Counted from the stretch's first letter, positions 8,253 to 18,015 are shown. The stretch: 64,000 nucleotides of DNA from Comamonadaceae bacterium G21597-S1 (GCA_027214345.1 JAPWHR010000009.1:124001-188000), one strand, 5' to 3'. Translations and numbers: made by a program. The notes: generated by a model not told the origin, from the letters alone.

Positions 8253-9638
8253 TCAGTCCTGGGTGCGGAAACGCTGCTCCAGGTAGGCCAGCAGCGTGCG
8301 GATGGTCTGTGCCTCGCCGCCCACCGGCCGTCCGGCGCGCGCGGCATCGTTCCATGCGAACAGGTCGATATGCAGCCAGTCCTGCGGCTCGGGAACGAAC
8401 CGCTCGAGGAACAGCGCCGCGTTGATGGCGCCGGCCATCGCGTTGCGGCCGGTATTGACGATGTCGCCGACGCTGCTCTCGATGCCGCCGCGGTAGGGCG
8501 CCCACAGGGGCAGATGCCACATCGGATCCTCGAGACGCAGGCCCAGATCCACCAGTTGCCGTGCCGTTCCCATGGAACGACAGAACAGTGCCGGCAGTTG
8601 CGGGCCAAGGGCGACGCGCGCCGCTCCGGTCAGGGTCGCCAGGTCGATGACCAGGTCGGGACGGGATTCGACCGCATAGGCCAGCGCGTCGCACAGGATG
8701 ACGCGGCCTTCGGCATCGGTATTGCCGATCTCGATCTGCACGCCGGCGCGGGTCCGGATCACGTCACCGGGCCGGTAGGCGTTGCCGGCAATGGCGTTCT
8801 CGACCGCCGGTATGAGCAATTGCAGTCGTACCGGCAACTTGAGCGCCATCACCATCGCTGCCAGGCCAAGCGCATGGGCTGCGCCACCCATGTCCTTCTT
8901 CATCAGCCGCATGCCATCGGGTGTCTTGATGTCTAGGCCGCCGCTGTCGAAACACACGCCCTTGCCGACGATGCTCAGCAGCGGGTGGCGGGCCTTGCCC
9001 CAAGTCAGTTCGATCAGTCGTGGCGCACGGCTGCTGGCACGGCCGACCGCGTGGATGGCAGGGAAGTTCTTCTTGAGCAGTGTATCCCCCTGCACCTGAT
9101 GGAAACGCGCACCGTGGCGTTTGGCCAGCGCCTGGGCGCAGCGGGCAAGATCCTGCGGGCCCATGTGTTCGGCCGGCGTGTTCACCAGGTCGCGCACCAT
9201 CGTGATCGCCTCGGCCTGCAGCATGCCACGCTCGGCGGCCTCGCTTGTGCGCAGCACCAGCGTGGCCGGCGCGCGCTTGCGCGCCTTGTAGCGGTCGAAG
9301 CTGTAGGCGCCCAGCGACCAGGACAAGGCAGCAATGTCGGGCGACAGTGGCAGGCCCTGGTCGTCGAGCCGGTAGATCCCCTCGGGCAAGGCCGATGGCA
9401 GCGCCGCCAGCGCAAACGGATCGTCGCCGTGGGCGACGCCGGCCAGGACCTGGGCCAGTGCGCCATCGGCATCCGGCACCAGCGCGTGGCTGTCGGCCAG
9501 GCCGCGAAAGCCCAGCGTCTCCAGCCAGGCCGCCACGGGCCGCGGCAGGGTCGGCAACAACGTCTGGTAACGATCGGCGTCGACCACCGTGATGGGTGTG
9601 GCCTTGGCCGGGATGTTCTTCTTCTGCTGGACGCTCAT
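8253..9638 (-). CDS. M17 leucyl aminopeptidase family protein
   Basis: The 461-residue protein is a cytoplasmic two-metal leucyl aminopeptidase of family M17 that removes N-terminal residues from peptides. The C-terminal catalytic domain shows GKGVCFDSGG (Lys226, Asp231), MKKDMGG with Asp249, and the signature NTDAEGRV (residues 306-313, Val in place of the usual Leu), then LATLTGAARVALG. The N-terminal domain is divergent, as in the PepB-like branch. The start at 9636-9638 (MSVQQKKN) is preferred by homology, although the ribosome binding site is weak; the upstream in-frame ATG would add 25 residues of non-conserved sequence. It heads a possible unit with the RusA-like gene. Confidence 0.9.
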   Translation of the reverse strand: MSVQQKKNIPAKATPITVVDADRYQTLLPTLPRPVAAWLETLGFRGLADSHALVPDADGALAQVLAGVAHGDDPFALAALPSALPEGIYRLDDQGLPLSPDIAALSWSLGAYSFDRYKARKRAPATLVLRTSEAAERGMLQAEAITMVRDLVNTPAEHMGPQDLARCAQALAKRHGARFHQVQGDTLLKKNFPAIHAVGRASSRAPRLIELTWGKARHPLLSIVGKGVCFDSGGLDIKTPDGMRLMKKDMGGAAHALGLAAMVMALKLPVRLQLLIPAVENAIAGNAYRPGDVIRTRAGVQIEIGNTDAEGRVILCDALAYAVESRPDLVIDLATLTGAARVALGPQLPALFCRSMGTARQLVDLGLRLEDPMWHLPLWAPYRGGIESSVGDIVNTGRNAMAGAINAALFLERFVPEPQDWLHIDLFAWNDAARAGRPVGGEAQTIRTLLAYLEQRFRTQD

Positions 9639-9901
9639 GGGGCAGTGGCAATCAGGCCGCGCGTGCGGGTTGGGGAACAACATGCCCGCGTCGTCCGGTG
9701 TGCCGCGACCCATGGGCCGCCGTGGCGGCCGGGGGCGGACTCATGCAGTCGGACGCAGGCGCTTGCATGGGCCGACTATAGGGGATCGACGCCGCCGCAG
9801 CGCCAGCCGCGCAGCCGGTGCCGTAGTAATGTGCTGTTACCACGGCCGGGGTCCGAGCCGTCACACTGGCGACTCCCATTCACTTCCGATCGGAGACAAG
9901 C

Positions 9902-10483
9902 ATGACGCGCAAGATATTGATGCTGTGTGGCGACTACGGCGAGGACTATGAAACCATGGTGCCGTTCCAGGCCATGCTGGCCGTGGGTTACACCGTACAC
10001 GCCGTTTGCCCGGACAAGAAGGCCGGCGACCATGTGATGACGTCCATCCACGACTTCGAGGGGGCGCAGACCTACAGCGAGAAGCCGGGACACCGTTTCG
10101 CGCTCAACGCCAACTTCGACGACGTCGTGGTCGACAAATACGATGGCCTGCTGCTGCCTGGCGGTCGTGGCCCGGAATACCTGCGCCTGAACAAGCGTGT
10201 GATCGCCATCGTCAAGAAGTTCGGCGATGCGGGCAAGCCGATCGCCGCCGTGTGCCACGGCGCGCAGATCCTGGCGGCCGTCCCAGGGCTGATCAAGGGC
10301 CGGCGCATCAGCGCCTATCCGGCCTGTCAGCCCGAGGTGGAACTGGCGGGCGCAGAATACGCCGACATCGCCATCGACGCCGCGGTCACCGACGGCCCGT
10401 TCGTCACCTCGCCGGCCTGGCCCGCGCATCCGGCCTGGTTGTCGCAGTTCTTCGCGCTGCTCGGCACCAGGATCACGCATTAG
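9902..10483 (+). CDS. DJ-1/PfpI family protein
   Basis: The 193-residue protein has the DJ-1/PfpI flavodoxin-like fold. The nucleophile elbow is AVCHGAQ (Cys118, His119), with Glu14 from GDYGEDYE in position to polarise the cysteine, and [12 protein letters not shown] as the oxyanion region. Members act as deglycases, stress chaperones or cysteine peptidases; the motifs do not distinguish between these. GGAGACA precedes the ATG. The 263 bp upstream to the divergent aminopeptidase gene hold both promoters, with no other gene visible. Confidence 0.88.
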   Translation: MTRKILMLCGDYGEDYETMVPFQAMLAVGYTVHAVCPDKKAGDHVMTSIHDFEGAQTYSEKPGHRFALNANFDDVVVDKYDGLLLPGGRGPEYLRLNKRVIAIVKKFGDAGKPIAAVCHGAQILAAVPGLIKGRRISAYPACQPEVELAGAEYADIAIDAAVTDGPFVTSPAWPAHPAWLSQFFALLGTRITH

Positions 10484-10573
10484 GCTGCGACGCTGGCATC
10501 GCTGGACCCGGCAAGCGCCGGCGATTATGCTGGAGGCCACGACAAGCGGTGTGCGGCTTCAGGAGGCAGGGAC

Positions 10574-10948
10574 ATGTGCCAGATTTTCATTCGCGCCAAT
10601 ACGCAAAGCTACGAAGCGACCACGCGCAGCATCCGGCTGCATGGCGTGGTCACCAGCGTGCGGCTGGAAAACCTGTTCTGGGACACGCTCGACGAGATCG
10701 CCGCGCGTGATGCCTTGACGGTGCCGCAGCTGCTGTCCACGCTGTACGACGAATTGCTGCTGCACCGCGGCGACATTCCCAACTTCGCCAGTTTCCTGCG
10801 CGTGAGCTGCCTGCGCTACCTCGCGTTGCAGGCGGAGCAGCGCATTCCGCGCGACCTGAACATTCCCATTCGTTCGCTGGACGCGCATGCAGTGCTGCGC
10901 GGCCTGCGGCCCAACCTCGTGCAGGACGAACTGACCAGCACGGCCTGA
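10574..10948 (+). CDS. Ribbon-helix-helix domain protein
   Basis: The protein has 124 residues. Residues 18-62 (SIRLHGVVTSVRLENLFWDTLDEIAARDALTV in overview) match the RHH_4-type ribbon-helix-helix domain: a DNA-contacting beta strand TSVRLE followed by two amphipathic helices. The C-terminal half, with FASFLRVSCLRYLALQ, completes a second helical layer. Such proteins are usually small dimeric DNA-binding regulators. AGGAGGCAGGGAC precedes the ATG. No toxin partner is adjacent, so it is not an obvious antitoxin. Confidence 0.8.
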   Translation: MCQIFIRANTQSYEATTRSIRLHGVVTSVRLENLFWDTLDEIAARDALTVPQLLSTLYDELLLHRGDIPNFASFLRVSCLRYLALQAEQRIPRDLNIPIRSLDAHAVLRGLRPNLVQDELTSTA

Positions 10949-10965
10949 TGCAACGGCAGCCGGCG

Positions 10966-10993
10966 GCGCGACGAAGCGTGCGCTTCGTCGCGC
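10966..10993 (+). terminator. Strong GC-rich hairpin after the ribbon-helix-helix gene
   Basis: A perfect 13-bp inverted repeat (GCGCGACGAAGCG, two unpaired bases, then its reverse complement) starts 18 bp after the stop at 10948. No T-run follows, so it is either a Rho-assisted terminator or an mRNA-stabilising stem rather than a classical intrinsic terminator. Confidence 0.5.
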
Positions 10994-11146
10994 GACATCA
11001 CTTATCATCCGGCAAAACAATCAGTCGACCACGGTCGGTGATATCGATTCATATGCAGCCAGGGCGGTGGCTGTGCCTGGCAAGTCCGGTCTGCGTTCCA
11101 GCATCGGATGCCGCGGCACAGGGAGGCACCGCGTTGCCGAGGGACC

Positions 11147-13879
11147 ATGCCCGTAGCCGCCAGCCAGATACCGTACGATTTCCAACGACTGGTCACCTTG
11201 TTGGCGTGCGCATTGGTCGTGTTGACGGCAGTGCTGGTTCAGGTCGGGTGGATCATGGGGTTCGCGACCCTGGAGTCGGTGGCCCAGGGCTGGCCGACCA
11301 TGAAGGTGAACACCGCCATGGGTTTTCTGGCTGCAGGTGTTGCATTGCTCCTGTTCGGATGGTCCCCGCTAAGCGGCCGTGCGCGGAGCTGGATCATCCG
11401 GTTGCTGGCGGCGCTGCTGGTCGTGATTCCGGTGTTGACGTTGTTGCAGGACCCACTGGGCTGGGGCCACGGCATCGATCGCATGTTCAGTCCGCTGATG
11501 GGCTTGTCCCATCCCGAAGGTTTCGGTCGCATGTCGCAGGCGTCGGCCGTGGGTTTTGTGCTGGTGGGGCTGGCGATATTGCTGCTGCAGGGCGACTCGC
11601 GCTGCATCTGGGCCGCGCAATCGATGGCATCGTCGGTGTTCCTGCTGGCCTTGTTGTCGCTGCTGACATACCTGTCCGATACCCGCAGCGATGTCGCGCG
11701 GCCGTTTTCCTCCATGGCCGTGCACACGGCCTGCGCGTTCATCGTGTTGTCGGTCGCGCTGGTGGCGGTTCGATGCCAGCAAGGCTGGGTGCGCGAATTC
11801 TTCCGGGACACGCCCACGGCGCGTATCGGTCGGCGTTATCTGGCCAGCACGGTGCTGGTCCTGCCGCTGATGGCGCAGCTGACCATCATCGGCGAGCGCA
11901 CCCTGGGCTGGTATGGCCCGCATTTCGGCATCGTCATTCTCACAGCTGCCAGCATGGCGGTCCTGGCCTCGCTGAACTGGACCGCGGTGCGCCTGGGCAA
12001 CGAGGCCGATCGCAAGCTCAGCAACCTGCGCCGCGTCAACGCGACGCTCAGCGGCATCAATACCTTGATCGTGCGGGTGCAGGACAGGGAGAGCCTCTTC
12101 ACCGAGGCCTGCCAGATCGCGGGTGAGGCCGGGGCCTTTCCCTGGGTCTGGATCGCGACCATCGACGCCGAGCGCCGGCAGGCCGACCTGCAGGCCTGGG
12201 CCGGGAGCCGGGACTCGCTGGTCAAGGGCCTGGGCCCGCGCCTGGATTTCGGCGGCCCGGCGGCGGGCAACGGAGGCATGCTGGACCATGTGGTGCGTAC
12301 CCGCTCGCCCGTGATCGTCAACGACTTGTTCAGCGCATGGGCCGCGGGCGAGCCGGAACAGGGGCGGGTGCGCGAACTGCTCGACGCCGGTATTCGTTCA
12401 CTGGTCGCGTTGCCGCTGATCGTCGGCGACGAAGTCGTCGGTGTCTTCGTGCTGCATGCCGAACTGCGCGACTTCTTCAACCGATCGGAAATGCGCCTGC
12501 TCGAGGAACTGGCCGGTGACGTGTCGTTCGCGATCCGCCATCTCGAAAAGGAAGCCAGCCTCAACTACCTGGCCTATTACGATCCGCTGACCTCGCTGCC
12601 CAACCGGACGCTGTTCATGGAGCGGCTGGGCCGGCAACTGCGATCGGCCGCCAGGGAGCAGGGTCAGGTGGCGCTGGTGCTGGGCAACCTGCAACGCTTT
12701 CGCATGGTCAACGAGACCTTCGGGCGCCACGTGGGTGACGAGCTGCTGCGCCAGCTGGCGCAGCGCCTGGTCCAGTCGTCTCCGTATCCGGACAATCTCT
12801 CGCGCATCAACTCCGACAGCTTCTCCTGTTTCATGCCGGGAGACGACCTGCACCTGCTGGGGCACCAGGTCCAGTCCATGTTCGACGGTGCGCTGGAGCA
12901 GCCATTCCAGTTCGGCGAGCAGCCGGTCACGGCCGAGTTCACCGTGGCGGTCGCGGTGTTCCCGGCCGATGGCAACGACGGCGAGACCCTGATGGCCAAT
13001 GCGGAAACGGCCTTGCGCAAGGCCAAGGCGGCGCATGTGCCGCTGATGTATTACGAGTCGGCCATGAATGCGCGTGTGGCCGAGACCCTCGATCTCGAGC
13101 ACCGCCTGCGTCGGGCGGTCGATCATGGCGAACTCGAGCTGCATTACCAGCCCAAGGTCGATTTTTCCGAACGGCGCATCCGCGGCGTGGAGGCCTTGAT
13201 GCGCTGGCGCGACCCCGAGCGTGGCCTGATTCCGCCGGGGCAGTTCATCCCGCTGATGGAGGAAATCGGCCTGATCCGCCAGGCAGGTGCCTGGGCCTTG
13301 CGACAGGCGATCGACGACATGGAACGTTGGCGCGCGATGGGTCTGCAGGTGCCACGTTGTGCCGTCAACGTGTCGGCGATCCAGTTGCGCAACAAGGACT
13401 TCGTCAAGACCGTGGTCGACGCGATCGCGGATGCCGGCGACGGTGACGTCATGCTCGACATCGAGCTCACTGAAACCCTGTTGATGCAGGACGTGAGCCA
13501 GACCCGTACTGTGTTGCAGACCTTGCGCGGCGTCGGTGTCAACGTGGCCGTGGACGACTTCGGCACCGGGTATTCCTCGCTGGCCTATCTGGCGCGCCTG
13601 CCGATCAATGCGCTGAAGATCGACCGTGCCTTCATCATGGAGATGGAGCAGCATATGCAGGGCGTCACCATCGTGGCGGCCATCATCTCGCTGGCGCATT
13701 CGCTCAACCTCGAGGTGATTGCCGAAGGTGTCGAGACCGAGGTGCAGGCGGCGATCCTGCAAGGCCTGCAATGCAATCTGATGCAGGGATATCTTTTCAG
13801 CAAGCCGGTGCCGTTCGACGCGTTGGCGAAGATGCTGCCCAGCGCGCATGCGGGGGCCGGCATCCCGCCGGCCGCATGA
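11147..13879 (+). CDS. Membrane GAF-GGDEF(degenerate)-EAL protein, probable c-di-GMP phosphodiesterase
   Basis: The protein has about 910 residues. The first 280 residues contain about eight transmembrane helices (MASE-like sensor). A GAF domain follows (about 310-455), then a GGDEF-type domain (about 470-620) whose active-site loop reads NSDSF near residue 555 instead of GGDEF, so cyclase activity is unlikely. The EAL domain (about 640-895) is intact: EALMRW near residue 682, NVSAIQL, ELTETLL, DDFGTGYSS, the Lys of INALKID, and EGVET. This predicts hydrolysis of cyclic di-GMP controlled by a membrane signal. The start is uncertain: an in-frame ATG lies at 11108, and neither start has an ideal ribosome binding site. 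Confidence 0.88.
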   Translation: MPVAASQIPYDFQRLVTLLACALVVLTAVLVQVGWIMGFATLESVAQGWPTMKVNTAMGFLAAGVALLLFGWSPLSGRARSWIIRLLAALLVVIPVLTLLQDPLGWGHGIDRMFSPLMGLSHPEGFGRMSQASAVGFVLVGLAILLLQGDSRCIWAAQSMASSVFLLALLSLLTYLSDTRSDVARPFSSMAVHTACAFIVLSVALVAVRCQQGWVREFFRDTPTARIGRRYLASTVLVLPLMAQLTIIGERTLGWYGPHFGIVILTAASMAVLASLNWTAVRLGNEADRKLSNLRRVNATLSGINTLIVRVQDRESLFTEACQIAGEAGAFPWVWIATIDAERRQADLQAWAGSRDSLVKGLGPRLDFGGPAAGNGGMLDHVVRTRSPVIVNDLFSAWAAGEPEQGRVRELLDAGIRSLVALPLIVGDEVVGVFVLHAELRDFFNRSEMRLLEELAGDVSFAIRHLEKEASLNYLAYYDPLTSLPNRTLFMERLGRQLRSAAREQGQVALVLGNLQRFRMVNETFGRHVGDELLRQLAQRLVQSSPYPDNLSRINSDSFSCFMPGDDLHLLGHQVQSMFDGALEQPFQFGEQPVTAEFTVAVAVFPADGNDGETLMANAETALRKAKAAHVPLMYYESAMNARVAETLDLEHRLRRAVDHGELELHYQPKVDFSERRIRGVEALMRWRDPERGLIPPGQFIPLMEEIGLIRQAGAWALRQAIDDMERWRAMGLQVPRCAVNVSAIQLRNKDFVKTVVDAIADAGDGDVMLDIELTETLLMQDVSQTRTVLQTLRGVGVNVAVDDFGTGYSSLAYLARLPINALKIDRAFIMEMEQHMQGVTIVAAIISLAHSLNLEVIAEGVETEVQAAILQGLQCNLMQGYLFSKPVPFDALAKMLPSAHAGAGIPPAA

Positions 13880-13930
13880 GACGGATCCTGCGCCGCTGCC
13901 CGCATCACCCGATGCCGGGCTGTCTGTGCG

Positions 13931-15343
13931 TCAGGCCTGCCACTGTGCCGGCGCACTGCCCAATGGTGTCGCCACGCGTGTCCAGCCAGGGGTGACGCCG
14001 GCGACCTGCAGTGGCCAGTGCACGCGGCGTGCCGCGCCCCATACCAGGTGTTCGGTTGCGTCCTCCCAGTCGTCGGCCGATTCCGGTGCCTGCGTTTCGG
14101 GCGCGGGCATCTGCCGGGTTCCGCCCGCCATCAAAACGGCGCCGGTGCGGGCCAGCGATGCCCGCACGATGCTGCCGACGCCGCGTTCGGCGCGTAGCGT
14201 CAAGGCGCGCACGGTGGCCGCCGCCATCAGGTAGCCGGTGGCATGGTCCAGCGCCTGCACCGGCAAGGGCACGGGCTTGTCGGCCTGGGCGCTGCGTTGC
14301 CCCTGCTCGGCGAAACCCATGCTCATCTGCACGATGCTGTCGAATCCCCGCCGCGCCGCCCAGGGCCCGGTGAAGCCATAGGCGTCGAGCGAAACGTCGA
14401 TCAGGCCCGGGCGCAGCATCTGGCGCGCATGAACGTCCAGGCCCAGGCACGCGAGGGCGTCGCTGCGGTAGCCATGCACCAGTACGTCGGCACCGCGCAA
14501 CAGCGCCTCCCAGTGCTGGCGATCGTCGGCCCGGCGCAGGTCGAGCCGGGCGCAGTGCTTGCCCAGCGTGATCTCCGGCTCCAGCACGGCCTCATCCCAG
14601 CCGGGCGGATCAATACGCAGCACCTCGGCGCCCAGGCTGGCCAGAAAGCGGGTCGCGACCGGACCGGCCAGAACCCGTGTCATGTCCAGCACCCGGATGC
14701 CGGCCAGGGGCCGTCGCGGGTCGAAATCCCAGTCACCGCGCGCCGCCGGGCCTGCCGATTCCCAATGCAGCAGCGGTTCCCGCAGGACGGCCCGGCCCTG
14801 CGGGTGTTGTTGCCATTGCTGCCAGTTGTGCATGGCACCGGCGCAGCCGCCCCGTGCCACCACGGCGGTTTCGAGGTCCTGCGCCTGCCACTGCTGCACG
14901 GCCTGCGCCACGGCCGCCCGGTCGGGCGTCACCTGCAGCACCGCCAGTGCCGCGGCCCGGTGATGGGTCGCATTGGTGTGCAGCCGGATCCAGCCATCGC
15001 GGGCGCGGTAGTCGCCCGCCACGGCATCCCAGATGGGTGGCAACTCCCAGCCCTGCGGGCGTACCGACATGCCGAACCACAGGCTGGCGAGCCGGCGGTC
15101 GACCACCACCGCCGGCGTGGCGGCGACTGCCGGCATGCCCATGTGTCGGCGCAACGCGGCCACGGCCACGCCAGCCGTGGCGATGGACGCGGACGCGAAG
15201 GCATCGACCGGGAACACTGATCGCAGCAGACCCTTGCCGCTGAAGCGGGCCTGGTCTCGCTCAGCGGGCGATCCCTGGCAGGCCTCCCAGAACGCGGTGA
15301 CGAAGTCGTGTTCCTCGGTCGTGGTCGAGCCGGTGTCGTGCAT
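13931..15343 (-). CDS. CaiB/BaiF-type (family III) CoA transferase with unusual domain order
   Basis: The 470-residue protein belongs to family III CoA transferases, which move CoA between carboxylic acids. The Rossmann-like core is in the second half (from about residue 212): GIRVLDMTRVLAGPVATRFL, then LGAEVLRIDPP. A GFDSIVQ segment may carry the catalytic Asp. The first 200 residues contain GWIRLHTNATHHRAAAL, GGCAGAM and HPQGRAV, which look like the small C-terminal part of a CaiB fold placed ahead of the core. It points away from the convergent EAL gene and is the last gene of the minus-strand group with the sulfatase and Bug receptor. The substrate is unknown. Confidence 0.85.
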   Translation of the reverse strand: MHDTGSTTTEEHDFVTAFWEACQGSPAERDQARFSGKGLLRSVFPVDAFASASIATAGVAVAALRRHMGMPAVAATPAVVVDRRLASLWFGMSVRPQGWELPPIWDAVAGDYRARDGWIRLHTNATHHRAAALAVLQVTPDRAAVAQAVQQWQAQDLETAVVARGGCAGAMHNWQQWQQHPQGRAVLREPLLHWESAGPAARGDWDFDPRRPLAGIRVLDMTRVLAGPVATRFLASLGAEVLRIDPPGWDEAVLEPEITLGKHCARLDLRRADDRQHWEALLRGADVLVHGYRSDALACLGLDVHARQMLRPGLIDVSLDAYGFTGPWAARRGFDSIVQMSMGFAEQGQRSAQADKPVPLPVQALDHATGYLMAAATVRALTLRAERGVGSIVRASLARTGAVLMAGGTRQMPAPETQAPESADDWEDATEHLVWGAARRVHWPLQVAGVTPGWTRVATPLGSAPAQWQA

Positions 15344-15528
15344 CGTGTTGCTCCCGTGGCGTCAGAGGGCCCCTTGGCGACTGGGGCATCGCGCATGGTG
15401 GGTCCTATTGTGCGCGGGCGGCCCGCCCGCCAGACGGCCAGGCAACCCTATGGCCGACAGGATACCGCTGCGCCTCGTTCGAACCTGCCGTGCCGGAATC
15501 CGCGTCGCGCGCCAAGGCTCGCGCCGAT

Positions 15529-16869
15529 TCAACGCTGTGGCATGTCCTTGTAGGAATACCCCATGTGCACCATGGCCTCCTGCGGTATCTCCGGCATCGT
15601 ATCGTTCCATGCCTCCCATTGCGTACGCATGGCCTGCAGGCGCTCCGGTTCGCGTTTGCCCTTGTTGGCCCGTTCGCGTGCGTCGCCCGGGATGTTGAAC
15701 AGGTAGTCGTTGTCGTCGACGCGCAGGTATTTCCAGTCACCGTCGCGCAGCGCGCGTTGGCCGCGGTGTTTCATGCGCCAGTGCATCGGCCGATGAAAAC
15801 GGTGCGACGGGTCGCGCAACACCGCAGCCAGCGAGATGCCATCGAGCGGATAGTCCGGATGCGCCGCGACGCCGGCGACATCGAGCATCGTGGCCGACCA
15901 GTCCATCGTCATGCAGTGCTGGGCACTGACGCCGCCGGCCACGATGCCGGCCGGCCAGTGCGCGATCCATGGGACCCGGATGCCGCCTTCGGTCAGGTCC
16001 ATCTTGCCGCCGACCAGTGGCCAGTTGTCGGAAAACCGTTCGCCGCCGTTGTCGCTGGTGAACACGATCAAGGTGTTCTCGAGCAGGCCGTGCCGGCGCA
16101 GCGACGCGACCATCTCGCCGATGCCTTCGTCCATGTGGTGGATCATGCGCCGGTAGGTGTCGATGTTGCCGCCATCGAGGTGGAACAGGTTGTTGCTGAT
16201 CTGCGCCGGCGTGTCGGCGTCGTCGCGGGTCTCCCACGGCCAGTGGGGCGCGGTGTGGTGCACGCTCAGGAAAAATGGCGTACCGGCCTTGGCACCGTCG
16301 GCCATGCGATCGATGAAATCGATCGAGTGCCGGGTGATCAGGTCGGTCATGTAGCCGTCTTCGGCGTGTTCTTGCTCGCCCAGGTACAGGTCGTGCGCGC
16401 CGGTCGAGTTGCGGTGCGTGAAGTAGTCGGCGCCGCCGGCCATCAGGCCGAAATATTCCTCGTAGCCCGACTTCAGCGGGCCGAAATGGGGCAGGAAACC
16501 CAGGTGCCACTTGCCCATCAGCGCCGTGCGATAGCCGCTGTCCTTCAGCAGCGAGGGCAGCGTGGGATGCTCGGGTGACAGGCCCAGCCGGGGGTTGCCC
16601 GCGTTGCGGCTGCTGATCGGCTCTTCGGCCGCACCGCGCAGGCGGTACTGGTAACGCGCGGTCATCAGTGCGAACCGGGTGGGTGAACACACGGGTGAAT
16701 TGGCGTAGCCCTCGGTGAATCGCATGCCGGCGGCGGCCAATGCGTCGAGTTCGGGCGATACGGCACCGAACGATGCCTCCCGGCCGCCGTAACACCCCAG
16801 GTCGGCATAACCGAGATCGTCGGCAACGATGAAGATGATGTTCGGGCGTCGGGGGTTCGTCGGATTCAT
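15529..16869 (-). CDS. Sulfatase (arylsulfatase family)
   Basis: The 446-residue protein is a type I sulfatase hydrolysing sulfate esters. It starts with the metal-site strand NIIFIVADDLGYADLG and has the formylglycine signature CSPTR at Cys61, then MGKWHLG, DNGGERFSDN and GGKMDLTEGGIRVP near the C-terminal half. The Cys form implies maturation by a formylglycine-generating enzyme not seen in this window. No signal peptide is visible with this start (cat at 16867-16869); the longer frame is not conserved. It lies 118 bp downstream of the Bug receptor on the same strand, which suggests uptake and processing of a related substrate. Confidence 0.88.
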   Translation of the reverse strand: MNPTNPRRPNIIFIVADDLGYADLGCYGGREASFGAVSPELDALAAAGMRFTEGYANSPVCSPTRFALMTARYQYRLRGAAEEPISSRNAGNPRLGLSPEHPTLPSLLKDSGYRTALMGKWHLGFLPHFGPLKSGYEEYFGLMAGGADYFTHRNSTGAHDLYLGEQEHAEDGYMTDLITRHSIDFIDRMADGAKAGTPFFLSVHHTAPHWPWETRDDADTPAQISNNLFHLDGGNIDTYRRMIHHMDEGIGEMVASLRRHGLLENTLIVFTSDNGGERFSDNWPLVGGKMDLTEGGIRVPWIAHWPAGIVAGGVSAQHCMTMDWSATMLDVAGVAAHPDYPLDGISLAAVLRDPSHRFHRPMHWRMKHRGQRALRDGDWKYLRVDDNDYLFNIPGDARERANKGKREPERLQAMRTQWEAWNDTMPEIPQEAMVHMGYSYKDMPQR

Positions 16870-16987
16870 GGCGTCTGCCTGCCTGTTTGAATGGTTGCTC
16901 GGGTGTGCGTCGGCTGGAACGTCGGCCCCGGCGGCGGCACGCGGCATGGCGTGCCCGTGTGCCGAACCGGGACGGACCGGTGCGTGC

Positions 16988-17956
16988 TCAGTCCAGGCTG
17001 ATGCCGGTGGCCTTGATCGGTTTCTCCCAACGTGCCAGGTCGGCACGCTGGTGGGCCGCCAACTGGGCGCCGGTGGAGCCGACCGGCTCGTACCCGAGCG
17101 ACAGCAAGCGCTGCTGTACCGCCGGTTTGCGCACGGCCGCGGCGACCGCTTTTTCCAGGCGCGCCACCGTCTCGGCCGAAAGGCCGGCCGGGCCGTACAT
17201 CGCGAACCAGGCGGTGGCGACCATGTCGATGCCGGATTCCTTCAGCGTCGGCACCTCCGGCACCTGCGGGTCGCGCTTGTCGCCGGTGACGGCGATGATG
17301 CGCACCTTGCCGCCGCGGTGCAGTTCGGCGGTCTCCGACACCACATCAAACTTGTAGCCGATGTGCCCGCCCAGCAAGGCCGTGTTGGCCGGGGCGCCGC
17401 CCTGGAACGGGATGTGGACCAGCTCGGTGCCGGCACTTTGCGACAGCAAGACGCCGAGGAAGTGCGGCAAGGTGCCAGCGCCGGGCGAGCCGTAGGTCGC
17501 GTTCTTCGGGTCGGTCTTGGCCAGGCTCATCATCTCGGCGACCGTCTTCGCCTTGCTGGCCGGGCCGGCGACGACGCCGAACTGGAAGCCGGCGATTTCG
17601 GAGATCGGCGTGAAGTCCTTGACCGCGTCATAGTCCAGCTTCTTGTAGACGTGGGGGAACAACACCATCGGTCCGCTGGGCAGGATGATGACCGTCTCGC
17701 CATCCGGCTTGGCGTTCTTGACCGCGCCCAGGGCGATCCGTCCGCCGGCGCCGGGCTTGTTCTCGACGATGATGGCGCCGAAGTCATCGCGCATCGCGTC
17801 GCCGATCAGGCGTGCAATCACGTCGGCCGAGCCGCCGGGGGGAAACCCGACCAGGATCTTGAGCGGGGGCTTGGCCTGGGCCTGCACAGCCGGCGCCATC
17901 AGGCAGGCGGCCACCAGCAGGGCCAGGGGTGCGAGCAATCGTGAACGGATCATCAT
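16988..17956 (-). CDS. Bug-family periplasmic solute receptor (tripartite tricarboxylate transporter type)
   Basis: The 322-residue protein has a Sec signal peptide (MMIRSRLLAPLALLVAAC to VQAQA) and the Bug/TctC fold that binds carboxylates in the periplasm. Typical segments are LVGFPPGGSADVIAR, VENKPGAGGRIA and YGSPGAGT, with VPTLKESG and WFAMYGPAG near the end. No TctA/TctB membrane genes are adjacent, which is common for the many orphan Bug proteins of Burkholderiales. GGAGACACCCC precedes the ATG. It is divergent from the MarR gene, which probably regulates it. Confidence 0.92.
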   Translation of the reverse strand: MMIRSRLLAPLALLVAACLMAPAVQAQAKPPLKILVGFPPGGSADVIARLIGDAMRDDFGAIIVENKPGAGGRIALGAVKNAKPDGETVIILPSGPMVLFPHVYKKLDYDAVKDFTPISEIAGFQFGVVAGPASKAKTVAEMMSLAKTDPKNATYGSPGAGTLPHFLGVLLSQSAGTELVHIPFQGGAPANTALLGGHIGYKFDVVSETAELHRGGKVRIIAVTGDKRDPQVPEVPTLKESGIDMVATAWFAMYGPAGLSAETVARLEKAVAAAVRKPAVQQRLLSLGYEPVGSTGAQLAAHQRADLARWEKPIKATGISLD

Positions 17957-18015
17957 GGGGTGTCTCCTGGATCTCGGGTTGAGGGGAAGCTTGCACTGTA
18001 GGACCGGGCGTCATA

